A stretch of 64,000 bases of DNA from Pseudomonas sp. SID14000 (lineage in GTDB: Bacteria; Pseudomonadota; Gammaproteobacteria; Pseudomonadales; Pseudomonadaceae), in NCBI RefSeq assembly GCF_002165135.1, contig NZ_NFZQ01000003.1, positions 248,001 through 312,000 of the forward strand, written 5' to 3'. The notes under the pieces are model-generated. The model saw nothing but the letters and a program-made list of their open reading frames with translations, was not told the origin of the DNA and ran no database searches. Positions 1 through 9,007 of the stretch are shown here, one piece after another (positions within the stretch are counted from its first letter, which is position 1; the number at the start of each line of letters is the position of its first letter). Made by a program: the position numbers and the translations under genes.

Positions 1-549
1 CAGCACATCGGCAGCATTTCCGGTCAGTAACTGTGCATGGTAGAGATCAAGGATCAACCCGACACTCGCATGCATCTCCAGCACCCGCTGCGCCTTGCTG
101 AAATCGGACAGGTAATACCCCGGCATTTCCTGCGCGCAGATCACCTCGATCAATGGCCGCAGCCCCTGGTCCTCGAAATACTTCACGGCATAGTCCAGGT
201 TGCTCGCATAGACCTTGTCGGCGCCATCCTCGTCGGTTATCCCGGACATCAGGTGCACATCCGCACACGCCAGTGTGCGGGCATAGCTGACTGCCTGGCG
301 CAACCCGTCACGGAACTCGGGCTCCTTGCCCGCCACCGCAGCAATGCCCTTGGTAACGCCAGCCGGTGCGGCAAACTGGACCAGTGACAACGAATATTGC
401 GCCAGTTGATCAGCCAACAGGCTCGCATCGAATTCATAGGGCGACGGGAATTCCACCGCACGAAATCCTGCGGCAGCGGCGGCTTCGATACGCTGCATAA
501 AAGGCAGTTCGTTGAACTGGAAGCCGAGGTGAGCATTGAATTTGAGCAT
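1..549 (-). CDS. Hydroxypyruvate isomerase-like TIM-barrel protein (3' end cut by window)
   Basis: The minus-strand reading frame is open from an ATG at 549 to the window edge (183 codons). It begins MLKFNAHLGFQFNELPFMQR and contains FRAVEFPSPYEFDA and GLILDLYHAQ, which resemble the Hyi/OtnI branch of the xylose-isomerase-like TIM barrels (FKAVEFLFPYD and LDLYH in known members). Such enzymes interconvert hydroxypyruvate or 2-oxo-tetronate with the aldehyde form, using acidic and His residues at the barrel mouth. About two thirds of a ~260-residue protein is present; the C-terminal catalytic part is outside the window. It is divergent from the GntR-type regulator at 743, which suggests local control in a carbohydrate-acid pathway. 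The family is fairly sure, the exact substrate unknown. Confidence 0.8.
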   Translation of the reverse strand, partial: MLKFNAHLGFQFNELPFMQRIEAAAAAGFRAVEFPSPYEFDASLLADQLAQYSLSLVQFAAPAGVTKGIAAVAGKEPEFRDGLRQAVSYARTLACADVHLMSGITDEDGADKVYASNLDYAVKYFEDQGLRPLIEVICAQEMPGYYLSDFSKAQRVLEMHASVGLILDLYHAQLLTGNAADVL

Positions 550-650
550 GTGTATAGATCCATCCCGGGAAGAAAACATTCATCGATCCAAAGCCTGAGT
601 CGCGGCTCCGGCACTGCGCTGGCAGCAACTGCGCCAGCTCGCTGCGTACA

Positions 651-678
651 AATACTCACATCCTCCGTGTGTGGTATT
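651..678. promoter_or_regulatory. Imperfect dyad in the divergent promoter region (candidate operator)
   Basis: AATAC at 651-655 is mirrored by GTATT at 674-678, and the inner parts (TCACA / TGTGTG) are also partly complementary. The dyad lies between the divergent isomerase-like gene (start 549) and the GntR-type gene (start 743). FCD-type GntR regulators bind short palindromes in such intergenic regions, so this is a plausible operator. That role is inferred from symmetry and place only. Confidence 0.35.
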
Positions 679-742
679 TTCCTGCCTCAGTTCGCCCCAA
701 ATCTGCTGGGTCGACTGAAGTCAACCCTTCGGAATTCAGCCT

Positions 743-1639
743 GTGATCAAGAAAGACCTCGCCCTGCAGTTGGCCCCTCGCGTCATCGAGATGATCCGCA
801 CCCGGTCGATGAAGGCCGGCGAGCCATTGCGCGAGCAGACCTTCGCCCAAGCCTTCGATGTCTCCCGCTCCCCGATTCGCAGGGTATTTGCCCTGCTTGC
901 CGAGTGGAACATCGCGGTGCAGGAGCCCAATCGCGGCTATTTTTTGAAACAGGACGCCGGGCAGATCCAGGAAACCACCCCCACCTGCGACCCGTTCGAA
1001 GACTTCTACCTGCGCGTGGTGGACGACATACTCAGCGGGGAAATCCCTGCCGAGTTCTTTGAGGCCCAATTACTGCGACGCTACTCCGTGCCCCGCGGGC
1101 AACTGCTCAAGGTCCTCAACCGGCTGGCAAGCGAAGCCATGGTCGAGCGCAAGCCCGGACAAGGCTGGAGCCTCAACGAATTCGTACACAACGCCCAGAC
1201 CCACATCCAGAGCTACCGCTTCCGCATGGCCATCGAGCCGGCCGCACTGCGCGAGCCGGACTACAAGGTCAACCAGGCCGCATTTGCCAAGGCAAGGGCG
1301 CAACAGCAGGCCATGCTCGACGGCGAAATTCACACGCTGTCACGTGCCCAACTGTTCGAAATTGGCGCCCGGTTTCACGAAATGATCGTGGAATGCTCGG
1401 GCAACCTCTTCTTCATCGATGCCATACGCAGGCAAAACCAGCTCAGACGCTTCATGAGTTACAAAGCCAACGTCGACCGCAGTCGCCTGAGGACGCAATG
1501 CCTGGAGCATCTGCACCTGCTCGACTTGATCGAGTCCGGTCGGCGCGAGGAAGCCGCTCAATTTCTCTGGAAGCACCTGGACGAAGTCGGCCGGCTCAAG
1601 ACCCGTCAGGATGCCTTGCAGGAAAGCCAGCAGGCGTAA
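743..1639 (+). CDS. GntR/FCD-family transcriptional regulator with two winged-helix domains
   Basis: 298 aa, GTG start with GGAA about nine bases upstream. Residues ~8-68 form a GntR winged helix (AGEPLREQTFAQAFDVSRSP). Residues ~78-140 form a second one (ILSGEIPAEFFEAQLLRRYS followed by VPRGQLLKVLNRLASEAMVE). From ~150 on there is an FCD ligand-binding helical domain with the usual 'FHEMI.ECSGN' and 'EHLHLLDLIESG' signatures. FCD proteins sense small organic acids, often through a bound metal. Most family members carry a single winged helix and are ~220-250 aa, which explains the extra length. It is divergent from the hydroxypyruvate-isomerase-like gene, its likely target. The domain calls are by eye; ligand and target are unknown. 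Confidence 0.85.
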   Translation: MIKKDLALQLAPRVIEMIRTRSMKAGEPLREQTFAQAFDVSRSPIRRVFALLAEWNIAVQEPNRGYFLKQDAGQIQETTPTCDPFEDFYLRVVDDILSGEIPAEFFEAQLLRRYSVPRGQLLKVLNRLASEAMVERKPGQGWSLNEFVHNAQTHIQSYRFRMAIEPAALREPDYKVNQAAFAKARAQQQAMLDGEIHTLSRAQLFEIGARFHEMIVECSGNLFFIDAIRRQNQLRRFMSYKANVDRSRLRTQCLEHLHLLDLIESGRREEAAQFLWKHLDEVGRLKTRQDALQESQQA

Positions 1640-1850
1640 CCCATTCCTCCACCTTCCTTTCATTACCCGCGCGCCAGATCAGAGGGGCAGCTTAGCTATT
1701 GCACCCAATTCACACAAGATACAAAACAATACCTGAAAACCAGCAGCGGAAGTAAATTTAGCGTCACTTATTGTATTTCATTGCAACAACAAGCAATTAT
1801 TCGCATCGATCGGATGCACTGGGGCACCGAATCACACAGGGATGATTGCA
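1640..1850. other. AT-rich intergenic stretch
   Basis: From ~1690 to 1800 the sequence is visibly richer in A and T than the surrounding genes, with runs such as ACAAAACAATACC and ATTGTATTTCATTGC. The short repeat ATTGC...GCAAT (1781-1798) flanks AACAACAA. It probably holds the promoter of the next gene. I see no terminator hairpin and no coding potential. Confidence 0.4.
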
Positions 1851-2345
1851 ATGGATCAAGGAATGTTGGCTAAAGGGACGAGGATCTCGAGCCTACTGTT
1901 CGGGGTGTACACGATTCTGCTGGCCCTGCTTGGCCTGATGCTGGCCTGCCAGGGAGGCGTGCTGGTCAGTGCCGCCAGCTCGCCTTACTACGCGATGATG
2001 GGTACCGCATTACTGCTGGCAGCGGCACTCATGGGCCTGAAGAAGTCGCTCGGCATCTATCTCTACGGCGTAGCATCCCTGGCCACCTACGGCTGGGCGA
2101 TCTGGGAGTCCGGCGACAACGGCTGGGCCTATATCCCACGCCAAGCCTGGCTGGCACTACTCAGTGTGATCTTTCTGGCCTTCTGGCCCCTGGTACGACG
2201 CGACTTTGCCAACGTCAACAAGGCAGTGTATTTCAGCATCATGGGCCTACTGCCGCTGTTGATGGCTGCCACCCTACTGACACCGCAGTTCTTTCCCAAC
2301 GCCGTTCACTTGGCCGACTCGCCTGCTATCACCGCGCATACATAA
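1851..2345 (+). CDS. Small integral membrane protein resembling the membrane domain of PQQ glucose/quinate dehydrogenase
   Basis: 164 aa from the ATG at 1851. An ATG nine bases earlier (1842) directly abuts the AGGG that should serve as ribosome binding site, so 1851 is preferred. There are about four to five hydrophobic helices: ~11-32, ~40-60, ~65-82, ~97-115 and ~128-148. The pattern SSPYYAMMGTALLLAAALMG, KKSLGIYLYGVASLATYGWA, W.IWE.G...W.YIPRQAWL resembles the N-terminal membrane-anchor region of membrane-bound PQQ dehydrogenases (Gcd/QuiA). No PQQ beta-propeller follows: the frame stops at 2345 and the next gene is unrelated. It may be a free-standing anchor, a quinone-interacting subunit or a paralogue of unknown use. 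The family resemblance is from memory of Gcd sequences. Confidence 0.65.
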   Translation: MDQGMLAKGTRISSLLFGVYTILLALLGLMLACQGGVLVSAASSPYYAMMGTALLLAAALMGLKKSLGIYLYGVASLATYGWAIWESGDNGWAYIPRQAWLALLSVIFLAFWPLVRRDFANVNKAVYFSIMGLLPLLMAATLLTPQFFPNAVHLADSPAITAHT

Positions 2346-2524
2346 CAACCGTTCAGCCGCAGCACGGTGACATCACCAAACGCCAACGTCGCCGCGTCCC
2401 ACGACAAAACCAACTGGAGCGCCAATCGGCCAGCACAGTTTTCACCTGCGCCCCACCCGCAAAACGCTTGCTCAGCCCGCATACCACGCTAACATCAAAG
2501 CTTTGGACGATTGATACAGCGCAT

Positions 2525-2552
2525 TCAAGTTGCGGGGTCAGGCAACCGATAC
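2525..2552 (+). promoter_or_regulatory. Sigma-28 (FliA)-type promoter of bifA
   Basis: TCAAG (2525-2529), a 15-base spacer, then ACCGATAC (2545-2552). Against the flagellar sigma-28 consensus TAAAG-N15-GCCGATAA this is 4/5 and 6/8 with exact spacing. It sits ~80 bases before the bifA start. From memory, bifA of P. putida has been reported to depend on FliA. This would link the phosphodiesterase to flagellar gene expression. Confidence 0.5.
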
Positions 2553-2581
2553 ACTGCTCAAGGTTGGCCGGTAGTGTATCG
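2547..2581. repeat. Perfect 9-bp inverted repeat upstream of bifA
   Basis: CGATACACT (2547-2555) and AGTGTATCG (2573-2581) are exact reverse complements around a 17-base gap. The left arm overlaps the putative sigma-28 -10 element and the right arm would lie in the mRNA leader ~50 bases before the start codon. It could be an operator half-site pair or a leader hairpin. Confidence 0.5.
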
Positions 2582-2631
2582 TCATCGTTGATGGCAAAAT
2601 GATGCCATGCGCATGGATTAAGGAAACCCCA

Positions 2632-4686
2632 TTGAAGCTGGAATTGCGGAACAGCTTGTCGGTCAAGTTGCTCAGGGTCGTGCTGCTGTCTGCGCTGGCG
2701 GTGGGCGTAGTGCTCAGCTGTGCGCAAATCATCTACGACACCTACAAGACCCGCCAGGCCGTGAACAACGATGCCCACCGCATCCTCGACATGTTCCGCG
2801 ACCCTTCGACCCAGGCGGTGTACAGCCTCGACCGCGAAATGGGCATGCAGGTAATGGAAGGCCTGTTCCAGGACGAATCGGTACGCATGGCCTCCATCGG
2901 CCACCCCAACGAAACCATGCTGGCAGAAAAGTCCCGCCCACTGCAGGACATGCCCATGCGCTGGCTGACCGACCTGATCCTCGGCCAGGAACGTACCTAC
3001 ACCACGCAACTGGTCGGCCGCGGCCCCTACAGCGAATACTACGGCGACCTGAGCATCACCCTCGACACCTCGTCCTACGGCGAAGACTTCCTGATCAACG
3101 CCGTGATCATCTTTATTTCCGGCGTGCTGCGGGCCCTGGCCATGGGCCTGGTGCTGTATCTGGTCTACCATTGGCTGCTGACCAAACCGCTGTCGAAGAT
3201 CATCGAGCACCTCACCCAGATCAACCCTGACCGCCCCAGCCAGCACCAACTGCCGTTGCTCAAGGGCCACGAGAAGAACGAACTGGGCCTGTGGGTGAAT
3301 ACCGCCAACCAGCTACTGGCCTCGATCGAGCGTAACACTCACCTGCGCCACGAAGCGGAAAACAGCCTGCAACGCATGGCTCAGTACGACTTCCTCACCG
3401 GCCTGCCCAACCGCCAGCAACTGCAGCAGCAACTGGACAAGATCATCGTCGACGGCAGCCGCCTGCAACACCGGGTGGCAGTGCTGTGCGTGGGCCTGGA
3501 CGACTTCAAGGGCATCAACGAACAGTTCAGCTATCAGGTCGGCGACCAGTTGCTGCTGGCCCTGGCCGACCGCCTGCGCGCCCACAGCGGCCGCCTGGGC
3601 GCCCTGGCCCGGCTGGGCGGTGACCAGTTCGCCCTGGTGCAGGCCAATATCGAGCAGCCCTACGAAGCGGCCGAACTGGCGCAGAGTATCCTCGACGACC
3701 TGGAAGTGCCGTTCGACCTCGACCACCACCGGCAGATTCGCCTGCGCGCCACCATCGGCATCACCCTGTTCCCGGAAGACGGCGACAGCACCGAGAAGCT
3801 GCTGCAGAAAGCCGAACAGACCATGACCCTGGCCAAGGCCCGTTCACGCAACCGCTACCAGTTCTACATCGCCAGCGTCGACAGCGAGATGCGCCGCCGT
3901 CGCGAACTGGAAAAGGACCTGCGCGAAGCCCTGCCGCGCAACCAGCTGTACCTGGTGTACCAGCCACAGATCAGCTACCGCGATCACCGCGTGGTCGGTG
4001 TCGAGGCACTGCTGCGCTGGCAGCATCCGGAACTGGGCATGGTACCGCCAGACCAGTTCATTCCCCTGGCCGAACAGAACGGCAGCATCATCAGCATCGG
4101 CGAATGGGTGCTCGACCAGGCCTGCCGGCAATTGCGCGAATGGCATGACATGGGCTTCAGCGACCTGCGCATGGCAGTCAACCTGTCCACGGTGCAACTG
4201 CACCACAACGAACTGCCACGGGTAGTCAACAACCTGCTGCAGGCCTACCGCCTGCCGCCACGCAGCCTGGAGCTGGAAGTCACCGAGACCGGCCTGATGG
4301 AAGACATCAGCACCGCCGCCCAGCACCTGCTGAGCCTGCGCCGCTCCGGAGCACTGATTGCCATCGACGACTTCGGTACCGGCTACTCATCGCTCAGTTA
4401 CCTGAAATCGCTGCCGCTGGACAAGATCAAGATCGACAAGAGCTTTGTCCAGGACCTGCTGGACGACGATGACGACGCCACCATCGTTCGCGCCATCATC
4501 CAGCTGGGCAAGAGCCTGGGAATGCAGGTGATCGCCGAAGGCGTGGAAACAGCCGAACAGGAAACCTACATCGTCGCCCAGGGTTGCCACGAAGGCCAGG
4601 GCTACCACTACAGCAAGCCGCTGTCGGCCCGTGAGCTGACCAACTTCCTCAAGCAGGCGCAGCGCAATCAGGTTTCGATACTCTGA
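2632..4686 (+). CDS. bifA: BifA, cyclic-di-GMP phosphodiesterase with degenerate GGDEF and intact EAL domain
   Basis: 684 aa from a TTG start at 2632. AAGGAA lies six bases upstream and the protein then begins LKLELRNSLSVKLLRVVLLS as in P. aeruginosa BifA; the in-frame ATG at 2599 has no ribosome site. Layout: membrane helix ~11-33, periplasmic sensor ~34-150, second helix ~155-180, GGDEF domain with GGDQF at 329-333, EAL domain with EALLR from 458. The GGDQF change should abolish cyclase activity. The EAL catalytic set is intact: EALLR, VNLS, EVTE, IDDFGTGYSS, IDKSF, AEGVET and EGQGY. BifA lowers c-di-GMP, favouring motility and biofilm dispersal. It is a single gene, probably transcribed from the sigma-28-type promoter at 2525. 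Confidence 0.93.
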   Translation: MKLELRNSLSVKLLRVVLLSALAVGVVLSCAQIIYDTYKTRQAVNNDAHRILDMFRDPSTQAVYSLDREMGMQVMEGLFQDESVRMASIGHPNETMLAEKSRPLQDMPMRWLTDLILGQERTYTTQLVGRGPYSEYYGDLSITLDTSSYGEDFLINAVIIFISGVLRALAMGLVLYLVYHWLLTKPLSKIIEHLTQINPDRPSQHQLPLLKGHEKNELGLWVNTANQLLASIERNTHLRHEAENSLQRMAQYDFLTGLPNRQQLQQQLDKIIVDGSRLQHRVAVLCVGLDDFKGINEQFSYQVGDQLLLALADRLRAHSGRLGALARLGGDQFALVQANIEQPYEAAELAQSILDDLEVPFDLDHHRQIRLRATIGITLFPEDGDSTEKLLQKAEQTMTLAKARSRNRYQFYIASVDSEMRRRRELEKDLREALPRNQLYLVYQPQISYRDHRVVGVEALLRWQHPELGMVPPDQFIPLAEQNGSIISIGEWVLDQACRQLREWHDMGFSDLRMAVNLSTVQLHHNELPRVVNNLLQAYRLPPRSLELEVTETGLMEDISTAAQHLLSLRRSGALIAIDDFGTGYSSLSYLKSLPLDKIKIDKSFVQDLLDDDDDATIVRAIIQLGKSLGMQVIAEGVETAEQETYIVAQGCHEGQGYHYSKPLSARELTNFLKQAQRNQVSIL

Positions 4687-4749
4687 GCCGCCTGACCGGT
4701 TACAGGCCGTGACTGGCATTTACACGAATTGCACGCCCGCCCCTTTACA

Positions 4750-4768
4750 GCAAATGCAAATCTTTCGC
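4750..4768. promoter_or_regulatory. Fur-box-like site upstream of the imelysin cluster
   Basis: The 19-mer GCAAATGCAAATCTTTCGC matches the Fur consensus GATAATGATAATCATTATC at 12 of 19 positions, and lies 75 bases before the icmP start. This fits iron-repressed control, which I recall for the imelysin cluster of P. aeruginosa. By-eye scoring only. Confidence 0.45.
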
Positions 4769-4842
4769 ATGATGTTGCCGTTTCGCGTGCCACGGCGCAC
4801 GGTCCACCCCTTGGTCCAACCACACGACGCAGGAAACCAATA

Positions 4843-6180
<1,338 letters not shown>

Positions 6181-6203
6181 TCCTGCTGTAGTGGTTCTGG
6201 AAG

Positions 6204-6228
6204 AGGCGGCCTTCGGGTCGCCTTTTTC
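6204..6228 (+). terminator. Rho-independent terminator after icmP
   Basis: AGGCGGCC (6204-6211), TTCG loop, GGTCGCCT (6216-6223) with one G-T pair, then a T run. It lies 24 bases after the icmP stop and separates that gene from the di-heme gene. Confidence 0.85.
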
Positions 6229-6246
6229 GTTCAGGCAACACACACC

Positions 6247-6368
6247 CTTGTGGGAGCTGCCTTGTGTCGCGAAAGGGCTGCAAAGCATTCCCAGGATTTC
6301 GGCACCGATGCAAACAATGCGGGGGGCCGCTTTGCGGCCCTTTCGCGACACAAGGCCGCTCCCACAAG
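6247..6368. repeat. REP pair (inverted, 39-nt arms)
   Basis: Arms at 6247-6285 and 6330-6368 are reverse complements with two mismatches, built around TGTGGGAGC...TTGTGTCGCGAAAGGG. This is a Pseudomonas REP-type palindrome pair in a 314-base gap between icmP and the di-heme gene. Confidence 0.85.
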
Positions 6369-6411
6369 AGACCGAGCATGCCTGCATGGCCAACTGGCGC
6401 CGATTTCATCC

Positions 6412-6428
6412 AGCAATTGCAAATTGCT
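6412..6428. promoter_or_regulatory. 17-bp perfect palindrome upstream of the di-heme gene
   Basis: AGCAATT-GCA-AATTGCT: seven-base perfect arms with a three-base centre, 66 bases before the start at 6495. It is shaped like a dimeric-regulator operator. It does not match the Fur consensus well and I cannot name a binding protein. Confidence 0.4.
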
Positions 6429-6494
6429 CTTATTCAAACTCCCTCACCCTGCTAAGCTTGCACGCCGGTTTTTCGCTCACGCCCAGGATTCTCG

Positions 6495-7922
6495 ATGTCC
6501 TTGTCGCTGTCCCGACTCTCCCCCCTGCTGCTGACCTTTGCCCTCGCCGCCTGTGACGACGCCCCGCGTTTCACCCAGGCCGAGCCCGGTGAAGCGTTGT
6601 CGGGCGGCAAAGCCACCGTGCAGCGCACTGACCGCCATGCCTATTCCCTGCCCTCGGCCAACCTCTCGCCCGAGCGGCGCCTGGACTTCGCCGTAGGCAA
6701 CAGCTTCTTCCGCAACCCCTGGGTGATCGCCCCATCCACCACCACCGCACGTGACGGCCTGGGGCCCCTGTTCAACACCAATGCCTGCCAGAACTGCCAC
6801 GTGCGCGACGGCCGAGGCCACCCGCCAGAGCCAGGCGACAGCAACGCCGTATCGATGCTGGTACGCCTTTCGATCCCCGACCAGCCCTACCTTGCCAAGG
6901 TGGTTGAACGCCTTGGCGTGGTGCCGGAGCCGGTCTATGGCACCCAGTTGCAGGACATGGCCATCCCGGGCGTCACACCGGAAGGCAAGGTGCGGGTCAG
7001 CTACACCAGCGAAACGGTGTCGTTCAAGGACGGCCACCAGGTCGAGCTGCGCAAGCCGGCCTTGCAGATCACCCAGCTCGGCTATGGCGTGATGCACCCC
7101 GACACACGCTTTTCGGCGCGGGTGGCACCGCCGATGATCGGCCTGGGCCTGCTCGAAGCCATCCCCGAAGCCGACCTGCTGGCCAACGAAGACCCCGACG
7201 ACCGTAACCGCGACGGCATCCGTGGCCGGGCCAACCGGGTGTGGGACGACGCCCTGGGCAAGACCGTGGTCGGCCGCTTCGGCTGGAAGGCCGGGCAGCC
7301 CAACGTAAACCAGCAGAACGTGCACGCCTTTGCCGGTGACATGGGCCTGACCACCACCCTGCAGCCCAACGACGACTGCACCCCGGCGCAGGCCGACTGC
7401 CTGGCCGCAGCCAACGGCGACGGTGCCGACGGCGAAAAGGAAGTCAGCGACAACATCCTGCGGCTGGTCACCTTCTACACCCGCAACCTGGCCGTACCGG
7501 CCCGTCGTGACGTGGGCTCACCGCAAGTGCTGGCGGGCAAGAACCTGTTCTACCAGGCCGGTTGCCAGGGATGCCATACACCACAGTTCACCACCGCCGC
7601 GAACGCCGCCGAGCCGGAACTGGCCAACCAGGTGATCCGCCCTTACAGCGACCTGCTGCTGCACGACATGGGCCCGGGCCTGGCCGATGAACGCACCGAA
7701 TTCGCAGCCAACGGCCAGGACTGGCGCACCCCGCCACTGTGGGGCATAGGCCTGAGCGAAACGGTCAGTGGCCACAGCCAGTTCCTGCACGATGGCCGCG
7801 CCCGCAACCTGCTCGAAGCCGTGCTCTGGCACGGTGGCGAGGCCGAGGCGGCACGCAATTTCGTACTCACTTTCAATGCCGGGCAGCGTGCCGCGTTGCT
7901 GGCTTTCCTGAACTCACTTTAA
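6495..7922 (+). CDS. Di-heme oxidoreductase (DUF1111/DHOR family) lipoprotein
   Basis: 475 aa. The signal peptide ends in a lipobox (LTFALAAC), so it is predicted to be periplasmic and lipid-anchored. Two c-type heme sites, CQNCH (98-102) and CQGCH (357-361), mark the di-heme 'thiol oxidoreductase' family related to MauG/cytochrome c peroxidases. The real substrate of this family is not established. It lies 18 bases before an imelysin-like gene and is followed by DUF1513, a fixed partnership in pseudomonads that suggests periplasmic metal (iron or copper) handling. It has its own upstream region with a palindrome at 6412. Confidence 0.85.
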   Translation: MSLSLSRLSPLLLTFALAACDDAPRFTQAEPGEALSGGKATVQRTDRHAYSLPSANLSPERRLDFAVGNSFFRNPWVIAPSTTTARDGLGPLFNTNACQNCHVRDGRGHPPEPGDSNAVSMLVRLSIPDQPYLAKVVERLGVVPEPVYGTQLQDMAIPGVTPEGKVRVSYTSETVSFKDGHQVELRKPALQITQLGYGVMHPDTRFSARVAPPMIGLGLLEAIPEADLLANEDPDDRNRDGIRGRANRVWDDALGKTVVGRFGWKAGQPNVNQQNVHAFAGDMGLTTTLQPNDDCTPAQADCLAAANGDGADGEKEVSDNILRLVTFYTRNLAVPARRDVGSPQVLAGKNLFYQAGCQGCHTPQFTTAANAAEPELANQVIRPYSDLLLHDMGPGLADERTEFAANGQDWRTPPLWGIGLSETVSGHSQFLHDGRARNLLEAVLWHGGEAEAARNFVLTFNAGQRAALLAFLNSL

Positions 7923-7940
7923 AGCGCAAAGGAGCCGGGC

Positions 7941-9005
7941 ATGTTCCGACCCAAACTGTTGTTCACCAGCCTCGCCGCACTCGCCCTCGGCGCCTGCTCG
8001 CCGCAGGACCCGCAAGCCGTGACCTCCGCTGCCATCGCCAAGCAGGTAATCCTGCCCACCTACAGCCGCTGGGTCGAAGCCGACCGCATGCTGGCCGCTA
8101 GCGCCCTGGCTTACTGCGAAGGCAAGGAAACCCTGGACAAGGCCCGTGCCGACTTCCTCAACGCGCAAAAGGCATGGGCCGAGCTGCAACCGCTGCTGGT
8201 CGGCCCTCTGGCCGAAGGCAACCGCGCCTGGCAGGTACAGTTCTGGCCCGACAAGAAGAACCTTGTCGGCCGCCAGGTTGAGCAGCTGGTCAGCACCGAC
8301 CAGCCGGTCGATGCCGCGGCCTTGGGCAAGGCCAGCGTGGTGGTACGTGGCCTGTCGGCCTACGAGTACATCCTCTTCGACAGCAAGCCGGACATCGCCA
8401 CTGCCGAGCAGAAAGCCCGCTACTGCCCGCTGCTGGTGGCCATCGGTGAACACCAGAAGGCCCTGGCCGAAGAGATCCTCAAGGGCTGGAACAGCACCGA
8501 CGGCATGCTCTCGCAGATGACCAAGTTCCCCAACCAGCGCTACGCCGATTCCCACGAGGCCATCGCCGACCTGCTACGCGCCCAGGTCACCGCCCTGGAC
8601 AGCCTGAAGAAAAAGCTCGGTGCGCCGATGGGCCGCCAGAGCAAGGGTATCCCGCAGCCACTGCAGGCCGAAGCCTGGCGCAGCCACAACTCGCTCAAAA
8701 GCCTGGAGGCCAGCCTCAAGGCCGCCGAAGCGGTCTGGGTCGGGGTCGACAACCAAGGCCTGCGCGGCTTGCTGTCCAGCGATCAGAAAGCCCTGGCGGA
8801 CAAGATCGACGCCGCCTACGCTGCCTCGCTCAAACTGCTGGCCGATAACCAGAAAACCCTGGGCGAGCTGCTGGCGGACGACGCTGGCCAGCAAACCCTG
8901 AACCAGATCTACGACAGCCTCAACGCCGTCCACCGCCTGCACGAAGGCGACCTGGCCAAGGCGTTGAACATCCAGCTGGGCTTCAATGCCAACGACGGTG
9001 ACTGA
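7941..9005 (+). CDS. Imelysin-like lipoprotein with altered GxHxxE motif
   Basis: 354 aa, AAAGGAG ribosome site. A lipobox (LAALALGAC) predicts a lipidated periplasmic protein. The fold signature and the region around GLSAYEYILFD match imelysins. The metal-site motif GxHxxE reads G-L-S-A-Y-E (137-142): His is replaced by Ser and Glu is kept. It probably does not bind metal like the first imelysin. It starts 18 bases after the di-heme gene and ends two bases before the DUF1513 gene, so the three form an operon. Confidence 0.82.
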   Translation: MFRPKLLFTSLAALALGACSPQDPQAVTSAAIAKQVILPTYSRWVEADRMLAASALAYCEGKETLDKARADFLNAQKAWAELQPLLVGPLAEGNRAWQVQFWPDKKNLVGRQVEQLVSTDQPVDAAALGKASVVVRGLSAYEYILFDSKPDIATAEQKARYCPLLVAIGEHQKALAEEILKGWNSTDGMLSQMTKFPNQRYADSHEAIADLLRAQVTALDSLKKKLGAPMGRQSKGIPQPLQAEAWRSHNSLKSLEASLKAAEAVWVGVDNQGLRGLLSSDQKALADKIDAAYAASLKLLADNQKTLGELLADDAGQQTLNQIYDSLNAVHRLHEGDLAKALNIQLGFNANDGD

Positions 9006-9007
9006 TC

